64,000 nucleotides of DNA, from the NCBI GenBank assembly GCA_017621515.1, contig JAGASY010000098.1, forward strand, positions 32,399-96,398, written 5' to 3'. The notes beneath the pieces were generated by a model. That model saw only the letters and a list, made by a program, of their open reading frames with translations, did not search any database and was not told where the DNA came from. A program made the translations under genes and the position numbers. This DNA comes from Bacteroidaceae bacterium (GTDB lineage: Bacteria; Bacteroidota; Bacteroidia; Bacteroidales; Bacteroidaceae). Of this stretch, positions 9,211-18,075 are shown piece after piece (the first letter of the stretch is position 1; every line of letters begins with the position of its first letter).

Positions 9211-9933
9211 TTATTTTATTTTCACCGGCAGCCTGTCAGCCTGTATATTCATCATAGCATTCCACAAGCTGTATCTTGCCTCCGGATTAATCTTCTCCAT
9301 CTGACGAAACAAATCATTCATGGCTTTCCGTTTTGTCACATCTTCATACGGACAAGTCCTTTCCTGCTTCCTGAAACCCATCTTCTCCGCAGCCGCCCCG
9401 ATATCGTCCTCATGCACGAGACACAACGGACGTATGATGGTCAACCCATAATTCTTCAGCCGGAGTTTCGGCGGCATAGTACCGGTAGAGCCTTCAAATG
9501 TCATGTTCATCAGCAAGGTGGTGATAATATCATCCTGATGATGTCCGAGAGCCATCTTGTTGAACCCGTTCTTCTCCGCAAACTCGAACAACACCTTCCG
9601 CCTGTTCCACGAGCACAAAAAACATTTGGTACGTCTGCCATCGGTCGTCTCATCAAACGAAGAATGGATGACATGCAGCCTTATCCCGTATTCACTACAG
9701 AACCCGTTCAGATAATCCATATCCGTCACGTATGGAATATTGTCCATTATCACATGAGCCGCTTCCACCTCAAAACGCGGCTTGAATATCCTGCTCCTTA
9801 AAGCAAGCAGACGCAGGAGCATAAGCGAGTCTTTGCCTCCGGACAAAGCCACCAGAATCTTGTCTCCATCTTCCAGCAGCCCATAATCCACACATCCTTT
9901 ATTGAATAACTTTTCTATCTTACGTTCTGACAT
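9211..9933 (-). CDS. ttcA: TtcA-like tRNA 2-thiolation PP-loop ATPase
   Basis: 240 aa. The PP-loop SGGKDS sits at residues 31-36, and CFLC within TKCFLCSWNRRK gives the CxxC pair that in TtcA binds an iron-sulfur cluster. GHHQDDIITTLLMN follows, as in TtcA/TtuA enzymes. TtcA makes 2-thiocytidine at position 32 of tRNA using ATP. The protein is shorter than E. coli TtcA (about 311 aa), and the annotation is by family, so a related tRNA sulfur-transferase cannot be excluded. It lies on the minus strand upstream of tex with its own 5' region. Confidence 0.85.
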   Translation of the reverse strand: MSERKIEKLFNKGCVDYGLLEDGDKILVALSGGKDSLMLLRLLALRSRIFKPRFEVEAAHVIMDNIPYVTDMDYLNGFCSEYGIRLHVIHSSFDETTDGRRTKCFLCSWNRRKVLFEFAEKNGFNKMALGHHQDDIITTLLMNMTFEGSTGTMPPKLRLKNYGLTIIRPLCLVHEDDIGAAAEKMGFRKQERTCPYEDVTKRKAMNDLFRQMEKINPEARYSLWNAMMNIQADRLPVKIK

Positions 9934-9991
9934 ATTCCTTTCTTATATAATATTTATATATTTCTCAGAGGTACCAAAAGTTTTTTAATTA

Positions 9992-10060
9992 TGTGGATGT
10001 CTTGCGACGGAGAAGTCTGTCGAAGACACCCGTAAAAAATGAGGAGTCTGCCGAATACAA
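9992..10060. repeat. Dispersed GGAGTCTGTCGAA-type repeat
   Basis: Between HU and ttcA. It contains GCGACGGAGAAGTCTGTCGA and a second degenerate GGAGTCTGCCGAATAC, bordered by GTGGATGTCTT and CAACCAC. The same words recur at 32635-32694 and 52173-52413, and in degraded form near 23148, 46401 and 58590. Confidence 0.6.
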
Positions 10061-10070
10061 CCACTAAAAT

Positions 10071-10697
10071 TTAACAACTAAGAACATATAGCTTGTGTGA
10101 ACCTCGTCCGACAAAGCCTATTCCGCTATTTTCGTCTCTCCTGAACTCTTGCAACTCGCAAATGGCCCGTGTACGTGAAAGCCCGGTCAACGACACATAA
10201 TCGTCCACCCTCATAAAAGTATTTTTTCTAAGAAAATCCTTTGCCAGCTCCAGACGTTCCTCCTTCGTTGTCTCCATCTTCCTCATTCTTCTCACACCGT
10301 TACGCTCAAGCCTGCACAGGAGCTTTGTGTTTTCCACCAGCTTTTTGTCCACCTTGAACTTGATGTTTTTCACTTCTACGCTTTGAGCATTCCTCTTCGG
10401 CTCTCCCTCGTCCGTTGTCTCCCTCTCCTTTTCGTCCTTTATGCCGAGCGATGCACTGAATGTGCCCAAGCCGTCAATCTTGACCGTACATCCTCGTCCG
10501 ATATATTCCGCCAGTTTATCGACCACCCTCATCATCACGTTCTCCACCGTGCCACGGTTGATATTCGAGCCTCCCCTACTGATGTCCTCTACGAAATCAT
10601 CCCATGCCACTTGTCTGAAACGCTCAATTTTAGGATACATCACTGTTTCACCGTCTCCGCGAACATCGTTCATTTCTCTCATTACATACTTTGCCAT
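10071..10697 (-). CDS. HU-like DNA-binding protein with extra C-terminal domain
   Basis: 208 aa. The first 115 residues match the Bacteroidales HU-related (HU-HIG type) fold: MAKYVMREMNDVRGDGETVM, RQVAWDDFVEDISRGG, then TVKIDGLGTFSASLGI. After a charged linker, residues 140-208 form a second small domain (LELAKDFLRKNTFMRVDDYV, then SLTGLSRTRAICELQEF) that reads like a helix-turn-helix or winged domain, so the protein is about twice the size of canonical HU. The role is probably nucleoid structure; specificity is unknown. A good promoter (10805-10836) lies about 110 nt upstream, next to the 21-bp repeat element. Confidence 0.8.
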   Translation of the reverse strand: MAKYVMREMNDVRGDGETVMYPKIERFRQVAWDDFVEDISRGGSNINRGTVENVMMRVVDKLAEYIGRGCTVKIDGLGTFSASLGIKDEKERETTDEGEPKRNAQSVEVKNIKFKVDKKLVENTKLLCRLERNGVRRMRKMETTKEERLELAKDFLRKNTFMRVDDYVSLTGLSRTRAICELQEFRRDENSGIGFVGRGSHKLYVLSC

Positions 10698-10804
10698 ATT
10701 GCCTGTCGTTTTAGGTTATATAAATCCGTTTCTATCCCAATGATCCGCTTATGCCTACTCCTGCTTTCCGCCATCAGTCCTACAAAAGCAGCCCCACTGT
10801 TTTA

Positions 10805-10836
10805 CAAATATAATAAAACTCCCATAAATTATCAAA
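10805..10836 (-). promoter_or_regulatory. Promoter for the HU-like gene
   Basis: Minus-strand TTTG (10833-10836), a 20-bp spacer and TATATTTG (10805-10812). This is a near-ideal Bacteroidota -33/-7 pair about 110 nt before the HU-like start. Confidence 0.65.
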
Positions 10837-10841
10837 TTTAT

Positions 10842-10960
10842 TGCACTGTTTTTTCAAATCCACACTGCGGTTTACAAAATCCACAGTGCGGTTTTTATAA
10901 TCCACAGTGTGGATTTTACAATCAACAGTGTGGATTTGAGAATTCTGCGCACTCTTTTTA
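10842..10960. repeat. Four-unit 21-bp dyad element, copy A
   Basis: Four tandem 21-bp units (10857-10940), each starting AATC(C/A)ACA and containing a dyad such as CCACAGTGTGG. Flanks TGCACTG and CTGCGCA form outer inverted arms. It lies between the divergent HU-like gene and the secreted-protein gene at 11187, beside the HU promoter. Copies B and C are at 22829-22955 and 42517-42644. Confidence 0.8.
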
Positions 10961-11144
10961 CTTTTACGACATGGACAAGATAAGTTTACAACAAAGAAAA
11001 GACAAGTTCACAACGTCTCTTCTCCAAAGAAGCACTTATTCATGCAGAAGCAGACAGTTCCATATCATTTTTTCCGAGCCTCCTGCCTAAATGTTAAAAG
11101 CTGTTTTTTATTTGGACATTTATTATTCATAATAAAAAAATGTG

Positions 11145-11152
11145 TATCTTTG
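11145..11152 (+). promoter_or_regulatory. Bacteroidota -7 box TATCTTTG
   Basis: TATCTTTG lies 34 nt before the ATG at 11187. The nearest TTTG (11111-11114) is 30 bp upstream, too far for the usual 19-bp spacing. Confidence 0.5.
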
Positions 11153-11186
11153 CTGCAATTTGTAACAAAACTCTAAATTACGTATT

Positions 11187-11705
11187 ATGAAATTATTTCT
11201 TGCCACTTCTTTATTGCTTACATTAAGCACTTCCATTTGTGCCCAAGAATATGGGTATGGTGACGGAAGTATTCTGATGGAACCTACTTCAAATGAGAAT
11301 ACTAATCCAAATGGATATAGGACATACGCTTTTATATCTACAAGACATAAAGTAGAATATTTTGAACTTATACTTCCATTTGCAGATGAGTATGGTTATA
11401 GAGATCCAGATATAAGGTGTTATGCCCCTTTAGAGTGGTATCCAATCGATAGAGCTGAAGTAAATTATACGGGTGCTTTGGTTGATGATTATGAGTTTCT
11501 GGTTGCTCCTACTGTTGAAGAAGATAAAAACTCATGGTGTGCTTATAAGTTTAGGGTAAACTCTTCTACAGAATATGGAGAATATTCATGGTGCGGATAT
11601 GGAGTCCCTTATTTATATATTTATGTCGGTTATATAGAAAAAGACACAGGAACTCCATATGTGGAGTTAATACCAACAGAAGGCAAATATTGTTATTACA
11701 AGTAA
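11187..11705 (+). CDS. Small secreted protein of unknown function
   Basis: 172 aa. A signal peptide (MKLFLATSLLLTLSTSICA) is followed by a mature domain rich in Tyr, Asp and Glu (QEYGYGDGSI; PYLYIYVGYIEKDTG) with paired cysteines. I recognise no family. The gene is more AT-rich than its neighbours, which may mark recent acquisition or weak expression constraint. A T9SS cargo gene follows 33 bp downstream, so the pair is probably co-expressed from the -7 box at 11145. Confidence 0.75.
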   Translation: MKLFLATSLLLTLSTSICAQEYGYGDGSILMEPTSNENTNPNGYRTYAFISTRHKVEYFELILPFADEYGYRDPDIRCYAPLEWYPIDRAEVNYTGALVDDYEFLVAPTVEEDKNSWCAYKFRVNSSTEYGEYSWCGYGVPYLYIYVGYIEKDTGTPYVELIPTEGKYCYYK

Positions 11706-11738
11706 TTATTATACACTAACTTAATACAAATTTTATTT

Positions 11739-12503
11739 ATGAGAAAAATTTACTCTTTAATTACAGCTGTATTGCTTGGAGGTTCTTTGGCTTCAAACGC
11801 AGCAAATACAACTGTAACAGTATCTGAAGAAGCTGTAGCTCATCTTGAGAACTACAGACTCATTAAGTTGTATGACTTCGTTGCATGGACATACAACGGT
11901 GAAGAACTTCCTGAATGGAAGTACAGCGACACGAAAGCAAGTTTCCAAATCAACAATTGGGATCACAAACTTACGGATGTTTTTCAAGTTACTACAGAAG
12001 GATTGAACAATCTTTATCTTCAAGATACCGGCGGTCAATATCCGCGTACTCTTACAAGCGAACCGGGTAAAGCATGTGGAATTTTCAATGGATCTAAGGG
12101 AGGACGTATATTCTCTATTGGCGACCTAAAAGCCGGAATGATTGTTGTTTTACAAGGTGGTTCAAACGATGCGAACAAGCCATGGAGTCAGACTATCGTA
12201 ACATACGAAGACAATATCTATAATTTAACAGACTCTATCCATGCCGTTCAGGAAGCATTAGACAATGATGGGGACGGAGAAGCAGACGGAATTAATGACG
12301 GACTCAGATATTACCGTATAGAAAGCGACGGACGACTCGACCTGTCTTTGGAACGTACCAATTGGATTGCAGCATACGCTATCTTAATAAATAAGAACAT
12401 GGCTGAATATGTTGAAACACCTATTCAAAAGTTGACAAAGGTGGAACATGCTTATCGTAAGATTGAAGTGAAGACATCATCATCTTCTTTTGGAAACCTG
12501 TGA
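11739..12503 (+). CDS. T9SS cargo protein, N-terminal part of a probably frameshifted gene
   Basis: 254 aa ending at TGA 12501-12503. Signal peptide MRKIYSLITAVLLGGSLASNA, then an unrecognised beta-rich domain and an Asp-rich stretch (DNDGDGEADGINDG) like a calcium-binding loop. The last residues (TSSSSFGNL) stop just where the reading continues in the next frame at 12500 with KTYYSLDGSSP, the expected continuation of a CHB_HEX_C-type beta-sandwich. A one-base loss near 12494-12496 (GGAAACC for GGAAAACC) would explain the break. The intact product would be about 725 aa. It may be a pseudogene or a sequence error. Confidence 0.75.
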   Translation: MRKIYSLITAVLLGGSLASNAANTTVTVSEEAVAHLENYRLIKLYDFVAWTYNGEELPEWKYSDTKASFQINNWDHKLTDVFQVTTEGLNNLYLQDTGGQYPRTLTSEPGKACGIFNGSKGGRIFSIGDLKAGMIVVLQGGSNDANKPWSQTIVTYEDNIYNLTDSIHAVQEALDNDGDGEADGINDGLRYYRIESDGRLDLSLERTNWIAAYAILINKNMAEYVETPIQKLTKVEHAYRKIEVKTSSSSFGNL

Positions 12504-13915
12504 AAACCTACTATTCACTCGACGGAAGCAGCCCTATCAATATGCGTGACACAGAAGTCGTGCTTAGCAGAGATACCACATGGGTTATAAACGAAGAGAC
12601 TGGAGAAATCGTAATAGACGAAACAACTGGTGAACCAATGGTTGACCATATCGACATTACATACGTTCAGGAACCTGTTCAGGATGAGACAGGCGAATGG
12701 GGTGACTGGATATATGAAAACGAAATCGAGATTTCAGACGGTGACGACTATGACGGAGACGGTCTTGTTACTGTAAAAGTAGCAAGTATTACAGACGAAG
12801 GTGTGATGTCCGGAGTTTCTTCTCTCACTTATTCTGTAGGCGAAATTGTACTTAACACTCCAGTACTCACATTGGTGGGAATGGACAAGACAGCACGTAA
12901 CTATCAACTTAGTTGGGCAAACAACACGCTTTGTGAAGAAGACTACAGTTTCACATACGAAGCAAACACAGGTGAAGCCGGCGAAATGGTTATAGGCGAC
13001 ATCATCAGCCTGACAGACGGTGTAGTGGTAACAGTAAGTGTAGAAGGTTATTCTGACGGTGTGCTTGTCATGAACGAAGTGGCAGAGCAGGGCAGAGCAT
13101 ATACACGCAAGAATGCAGAACTCGCAGCAGAAGGACAGCATGACTGGGAATTCCAGAACTTGTCTGAAGATATGATAAAGAAACTCGAAGGCAAGGTAGT
13201 TGACTACTATTACACACTGACCTACGATGAGAACGGCGAAGTAATAGACACTGTAAAATATGATGCAGAGAAGATAGATAACGGCGAAATCGACGAGCCG
13301 GACAATATGGAAACTGCATACAAATATTATGGTTGGGACGGAATTACTGTAGGCAAAGATTATACTCGCACCACGCTTCACGTAATCGTTGACACGCTTG
13401 TAAATGAAGAGACTGGCGAGAAAACAACCAATGCTTATTACGACGAGGAGAAGACCGGCATATTCAACGGTTTGACTATCAGCTGTCCACCAAATGCAGC
13501 AAACAACAGCTGTATCATTATGTACACTTCCACTAATCTTGGTGTTTACTTCATGTCAAAATCAACAATCAGTGTAGAAAATACAGCATACGGCGAATTT
13601 GTTGTAATGGGACTCGGTAGCGGTGGTTCAAACTATACTACCAGAACATGGAGTTCTTGCGAAATGAACGGAAATCCTGACGGTCCTTACTCTGTGAATC
13701 TTACAGCAGGTATGCACGTGTTCTATATTGACATCTACACATCAAATGACCTCCCTGACGTGATTGAGAAAGTGGAAGGCAATAATGCAACCTTCGCTAA
13801 TGTTTATTCAATCGATGGTCGCCTTGTTCGTGCAAACGCAAACGTAGGCAATGCCCTCAACGGACTTGCAAAGGGTATCTACATCATGAACGGCAAGAAA
13901 TATCTTGTAAAATAA
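12500..13915 (+). CDS. T9SS cargo protein, C-terminal part with type A sorting domain
   Basis: 471 aa from a GTG that overlaps the upstream stop; no plausible ribosome-binding site or signal peptide, so this is read as the second half of the 11739 gene. It begins with a CHB_HEX_C_1-like domain (KTYYSLDGSSP to GVSSLTYSVG, residues 1-112), then beta-rich segments, and ends in a T9SS type A signal: VYSIDGRLVRANANVGN, LNGLAKGIYIMNGKKYLVK. In T9SS bacteria this domain directs export across the outer membrane and surface attachment. A strong terminator follows at 13954. Confidence 0.75.
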   Translation: MKTYYSLDGSSPINMRDTEVVLSRDTTWVINEETGEIVIDETTGEPMVDHIDITYVQEPVQDETGEWGDWIYENEIEISDGDDYDGDGLVTVKVASITDEGVMSGVSSLTYSVGEIVLNTPVLTLVGMDKTARNYQLSWANNTLCEEDYSFTYEANTGEAGEMVIGDIISLTDGVVVTVSVEGYSDGVLVMNEVAEQGRAYTRKNAELAAEGQHDWEFQNLSEDMIKKLEGKVVDYYYTLTYDENGEVIDTVKYDAEKIDNGEIDEPDNMETAYKYYGWDGITVGKDYTRTTLHVIVDTLVNEETGEKTTNAYYDEEKTGIFNGLTISCPPNAANNSCIIMYTSTNLGVYFMSKSTISVENTAYGEFVVMGLGSGGSNYTTRTWSSCEMNGNPDGPYSVNLTAGMHVFYIDIYTSNDLPDVIEKVEGNNATFANVYSIDGRLVRANANVGNALNGLAKGIYIMNGKKYLVK

Positions 13916-13953
13916 AAACATCTGTCCTGACTCGCTCAGAATATAAATAGCAG

Positions 13954-14004
13954 GACGTGGAGTCTTTATTGGTTTGAACCATAAAGGCTCCACGTCTTTT
14001 TTTT
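13954..14004 (+). terminator. Intrinsic terminator after the T9SS cargo gene
   Basis: Inverted arms 13954-13969 and 13981-13996 (one G-T pair), followed by a run of eight or more T. It isolates the cargo gene from serS. Confidence 0.9.
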
Positions 14005-14066
14005 GTTCTATGTAAGAAGTGTTCCTTATTTTTTTCAAAAAGATTAGTCATACCGCTTATTTTTTG

Positions 14067-14074
14067 TAATTTTG
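14067..14074 (+). promoter_or_regulatory. Bacteroidota -7 box for serS
   Basis: TAATTTTG lies 50 nt before the serS ATG. No clear TTTG at -33. Confidence 0.45.
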
Positions 14075-14123
14075 CACAAATATTATATTTTGAGTAAAGA
14101 AAGGATAAAAAAATAATATAATC

Positions 14124-15413
14124 ATGCTTACACTAAAAGTAATTACTGAAGAGACCGAGAAAGTCATCAAAGGTCTTGAAAAGAAGCACTTCAGTGGTGC
14201 GCAGGAGGCGGTAGAGAAAGCTATTGCCATTGACAAGAGACGTAGAGAAGCACAGACAAAACTTGACGCGGCTTTGGCTGAAAGCAAAAAATATGCAGCT
14301 CAAATCGGCGGTCTGATGAAGCAGGGAAAGAAGGACGAGGCAGAAGCAGCAAAAGCAGAGGTTGCCAAACTGAAGGAAAACATAGCAGCTTTGCAGATTG
14401 AGCAGAAGAATGCAGAACAGGAATTGGAGGCCCACCTCTGCACTATACCGAACATTCCATACGACATCGTACCCGAAGGAACCGGTGCAGAAGACAATCT
14501 CGTAGTAAAAACAGGCGGAATGGAGACCGAGTTGCCGAAGAACGCACTTCCTCATTGGGAACTGGCAAAGAAATACAATCTGATTGACTTCGACCTTGGT
14601 GTGAAAATCACTGGTGCGGGCTTCCCCGTTTACCGTGGCAAAGGCGCCCGCCTACAGCGTGCGCTCATTAACTTCTTCTTGGACGAAGCACGCAAATCAG
14701 GTTACGAGGAAATCATGCCGCCTACGGTAGTCAACGAGGCTTCCGGTTACGGAACCGGACAGCTGCCCGATAAAGAAGGACAGATGTATCATTGCAATCT
14801 GGATGATTTTTACCTCATCCCTACTGCCGAAGTACCCGTAACGAACATCTACCGCGATGTGATTCTCGACGAGAAAGAACTCCCCATCAAAAACTGCGCC
14901 TACACCGAATGTTTCCGTCGCGAAGCCGGTTCTTACGGGAAAGACGTGCGCGGTCTGAACCGTCTGCATGAGTTCTCAAAGGTGGAATTGGTGCGCATCG
15001 ATACTCCCGAACATTCCGAACAGTCGCATCAGGAAATGCTGGCACATGTGGAAGGTCTGCTCCAGAAACTGGAACTCCCTTACCGTATCCTGCGTCTTTG
15101 CGGCGGCGATATGAGTTTCACCTCTGCCATTTGTTACGACTTCGAAGTGTATTCCGAGGCACAGAAACGCTGGTTGGAAGTCAGCTCCGTATCCAACTTC
15201 GACACTTATCAGGCCAACCGTCTGAAATGCCGTTACCGCCATGCGGAAGATAAAAAGACGGAACTGTGTCATACGCTGAACGGCTCGGCATTGGCATTGC
15301 CGCGCATTGTGGCAGCTCTGATGGAGAACAACCAGACTCCGCAAGGAATCCGTATTCCAAAGGCTCTTGTTCCTTATTGCGGTTTTGAGTATCTTGACGA
15401 CCAGAACTTCTGA
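14124..15413 (+). CDS. serS: Seryl-tRNA synthetase
   Basis: 429 aa, the usual length. The N-terminal 110 residues form the long antiparallel coiled-coil arm that contacts the tRNA-Ser variable loop (KRRREAQTKLDAALAESK, then a Lys/Glu/Ala-rich return helix). Class II motifs follow: motif 1 GARLQRALINFFLDEA, motif 2 CFRREAGSYGKDVRGLNRLH, motif 3 TLNGSALALPRIVAALMEN. It charges tRNA-Ser (and tRNA-Sec where present) with serine in the cytoplasm. It is monocistronic, bounded by terminators at 13954 and 15431. Confidence 0.98.
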   Translation: MLTLKVITEETEKVIKGLEKKHFSGAQEAVEKAIAIDKRRREAQTKLDAALAESKKYAAQIGGLMKQGKKDEAEAAKAEVAKLKENIAALQIEQKNAEQELEAHLCTIPNIPYDIVPEGTGAEDNLVVKTGGMETELPKNALPHWELAKKYNLIDFDLGVKITGAGFPVYRGKGARLQRALINFFLDEARKSGYEEIMPPTVVNEASGYGTGQLPDKEGQMYHCNLDDFYLIPTAEVPVTNIYRDVILDEKELPIKNCAYTECFRREAGSYGKDVRGLNRLHEFSKVELVRIDTPEHSEQSHQEMLAHVEGLLQKLELPYRILRLCGGDMSFTSAICYDFEVYSEAQKRWLEVSSVSNFDTYQANRLKCRYRHAEDKKTELCHTLNGSALALPRIVAALMENNQTPQGIRIPKALVPYCGFEYLDDQNF

Positions 15414-15430
15414 AATATATAATTAAAAGG

Positions 15431-15482
15431 TGTGTCAGAATGAGAATCTATTTTTCGCAGAAATATTTCTCATTCTGATACA
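15431..15482 (+). terminator. Hairpin after serS
   Basis: Arms 15431-15446 and 15467-15482 (TGTGTCAGAATGAGAA and its near complement), 16 nt each with one mismatch-type pair. Only short T runs follow. Confidence 0.65.
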
Positions 15483-15689
15483 TCTTATCGGAAATGAAAA
15501 GGGAATAGAGAAATTGAAGAGAAACATGCATCAGAGCCTTACAACTTGCAATTCTCATTAATAGTAAGGTGGAATCATTTTCAAGTTCCGGTATTTTTTA
15601 TAATGATTATTCTGCACAGAGTGTTTTTCAACGGAGAAATGTAATACTTAACAAGTTGTTGGCAGAATAATAAAAAAAACAGCTGCAAA

Positions 15690-18053
15690 ATGAATAGAAT
15701 CATAAGTAAAGAACAATTTTCGGAGAAAGTGTTCAAGTTTGAGGTTGAAGCACCATTGATTGCCAAATCTCGTAAAGCAGGACATTTCGTCATGATCCGT
15801 GTAGGCGACAAAGGTGAACGTATGCCGCTGACCCTCGCCGATTCGGACATAGAAAAAGGCACTATCACACTGGTTGTGCAGAAAGTCGGACTGTCGTCAA
15901 CAAAATTGTGTATGCTCAATGAAGGAGACTATATCACTGATGTAGTAGGGCCGCTGGGGCAAGCCACACATATCGAAAACTTCGGAACGGTAGTCTGTGC
16001 CGGAGGCGGTGTAGGTGTAGCCCCAATGCTTCCTATCATCAAGGCACTGAAAGAAGCTGGAAACAAGGTTGTATCTGTGTTAGCGGGACGTACAAAAGAA
16101 CTGATCATACTTGAAGATGAGGTGCGCAAGTACAGCGATGAAGTCATCATTATGACCGACGACGGAAGCTACGGACAGAAAGGTGTCGTGACGGTCGGTA
16201 TCGAGCAGGTGATACAACGTGAAAAAGTAGATAAATGCTTTGCCATCGGTCCTGCCATCATGATGAAGTTCTGTTGTCTGCTTACAAAGAAATACAATGT
16301 TCCGACAGATGTATCTCTTAATACCATCATGGTAGATGGAACAGGTATGTGCGGTGCATGCCGTATCACAGTGGGAGGAAAGACACGCTTTGTATGCGTA
16401 GATGGCCCAGAGTTTGACGGTCATGAAGTGGATTTCGATGAGATGTTCAAGCGTATGGGTGCATTCAAGCCTGCCGAGCTGGAGGAAATGGAGCACTTTG
16501 AAGAGCATCTGAACAATCATGCTTCGGAATGCAAACTGGTTCAAGATGCCGAGAAGGCGACAATGGCAGAATTAATGACCACCGATACTCCTCTGAGCGA
16601 ACTTACAGACAGAAAGGCTCCTTGGCGCGTGGAACTTCAGAAGAGCATGAAGCCGAAGGAGAGAACCCAGATAGAGCGTTGCGTCATGGGGGAACTTGAC
16701 CCTGTATATCGTGCGACAACAAGAACGGAAGAAGTAAACACCGGACTTACACAGGAACAGGCTGTGACTGAAGCCAAGCGATGTCTCGACTGTGCAAATC
16801 CGTCATGTATGGAGGGATGCCCTGTAAGTATCAATATTCCTTCATTTATCAAAAATATCGAGAGAGGACAATTCTTGGAAGCAGCCAAGGTTCTCAAAGC
16901 CACATCGGCACTCCCTGCTGTATGCGGACGTGTGTGTCCACAGGAAAAACAGTGTGAAAGCAAGTGCATACACCTGAAGATGGGAGGAAAAGCTGTGGCA
17001 ATAGGCAATTTGGAACGCTTTGCTGCTGATTTTGAACGCGAAAGCGGCAAGATGGCATTGCCGGAGTGTGCACCGAAGAATGGAATAAAAATAGCAGTCG
17101 TTGGTTCGGGACCTGCCGGATTGAGTTTCGCTGGCGACATGGCAAAATTAGGATATGAAGTGACCGTATTTGAGGCTCTTCATGAGATTGGCGGTGTATT
17201 GAAGTATGGTATTCCGGAGTTCCGTCTGCCTAATGCCATTGTGGATGTTGAAATAGAGAACCTGAGCAAGATTGGTGTCAACTTTGTGAAAGACTGCATC
17301 ATCGGAAAGACTGTCAGCATTGCTGACCTTGAATCACAAGGATATAAAGGCATATTCATCGCATCGGGAGCAGGCTTGCCAAACTTCATGAATATTCCGG
17401 GAGAGAACTGTATCAATGTCATGTCTTCCAACGAATATCTGACACGTGTGAATTTGATGGATGCCTCCAATCCGGAATCGGACACTCCAATAAATAAAGC
17501 CAAGAGTGTGATGGTTGTCGGCGGAGGAAATACGGCTATGGACTCTTGCCGTACAGCAAAACGTCTTGGAGCGGAGCGTGTATTCATTGCTTACAGAAGA
17601 AGCGAAGCAGAAATGCCTGCCCGCCTTGAAGAAGTAAAACATGCAAAAGAAGAAGGTATAGAGTTTCTCACTCTGCACAACCCGATAGAATATATCGCAG
17701 ACGAAAAAGGAGCTGTAAAGCAAGTGCGTCTTCAAAAGATGGAACTTGGCGAGCCGGATGCAAGCGGCAGACGTTCACCGGTGGCAATAGAAGGAGCTGT
17801 AGAGACAATTGATATCGACATGGCGATTGTGGCTGTAGGTGTCTCCCCTAACCCACTCGTCCCTAAATCAGTTGAAGGACTTGAACTCGGACGCAAGAAT
17901 ACGATTGCAGTAAACGAGAAGATGCAGTCGAATATTCCTACCATATTTGCTGGAGGAGATATTGTGCGTGGCGGTGCAACTGTCATTCTTGCTATGGGTG
18001 ACGGACGCAAGGCTGCAAAGAATATGAACGAGATGCTTTTGAACAAACAATAA
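15690..18053 (+). CDS. Fused NfnA/DHOD-B-like and GltD/NfnB-like flavin oxidoreductase
   Basis: 787 aa, two enzymes in one chain. Residues 1-280: ferredoxin-NADP reductase-like domain with AGGGVGVAPMLPIIKAL and a four-Cys [2Fe-2S] region beginning CGACRITVGGKTRFVCVDG. Residues 300-787: glutamate-synthase-small-subunit-like, with Cys clusters (CLDCANPSCMEGCP; CGRVCPQEKQCESKC) for Fe-S clusters, the FAD site VVGSGPAGLSFAGDMAKLGY and the NAD(P) site VVGGGNTAMDSCRTAKRLG. Separate subunits of this kind form NfnAB (NADH-dependent ferredoxin:NADP oxidoreductase) or sulfide dehydrogenase. Without a large GltB nearby, an electron-bifurcating or transhydrogenase role is more likely than glutamate synthesis; that is inference. 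Confidence 0.9.
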   Translation: MNRIISKEQFSEKVFKFEVEAPLIAKSRKAGHFVMIRVGDKGERMPLTLADSDIEKGTITLVVQKVGLSSTKLCMLNEGDYITDVVGPLGQATHIENFGTVVCAGGGVGVAPMLPIIKALKEAGNKVVSVLAGRTKELIILEDEVRKYSDEVIIMTDDGSYGQKGVVTVGIEQVIQREKVDKCFAIGPAIMMKFCCLLTKKYNVPTDVSLNTIMVDGTGMCGACRITVGGKTRFVCVDGPEFDGHEVDFDEMFKRMGAFKPAELEEMEHFEEHLNNHASECKLVQDAEKATMAELMTTDTPLSELTDRKAPWRVELQKSMKPKERTQIERCVMGELDPVYRATTRTEEVNTGLTQEQAVTEAKRCLDCANPSCMEGCPVSINIPSFIKNIERGQFLEAAKVLKATSALPAVCGRVCPQEKQCESKCIHLKMGGKAVAIGNLERFAADFERESGKMALPECAPKNGIKIAVVGSGPAGLSFAGDMAKLGYEVTVFEALHEIGGVLKYGIPEFRLPNAIVDVEIENLSKIGVNFVKDCIIGKTVSIADLESQGYKGIFIASGAGLPNFMNIPGENCINVMSSNEYLTRVNLMDASNPESDTPINKAKSVMVVGGGNTAMDSCRTAKRLGAERVFIAYRRSEAEMPARLEEVKHAKEEGIEFLTLHNPIEYIADEKGAVKQVRLQKMELGEPDASGRRSPVAIEGAVETIDIDMAIVAVGVSPNPLVPKSVEGLELGRKNTIAVNEKMQSNIPTIFAGGDIVRGGATVILAMGDGRKAAKNMNEMLLNKQ

Positions 18054-18075
18054 TCTGACACAGATTAGTCAGCAA

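Noticed and set aside
10383..11090. Plus-strand frame with repeated NPQCGFY-type heptapeptides
   Set aside because: The peptide repeat is just translation of the 21-bp DNA repeat; the frame runs antisense over the HU-like gene and has no start signals.
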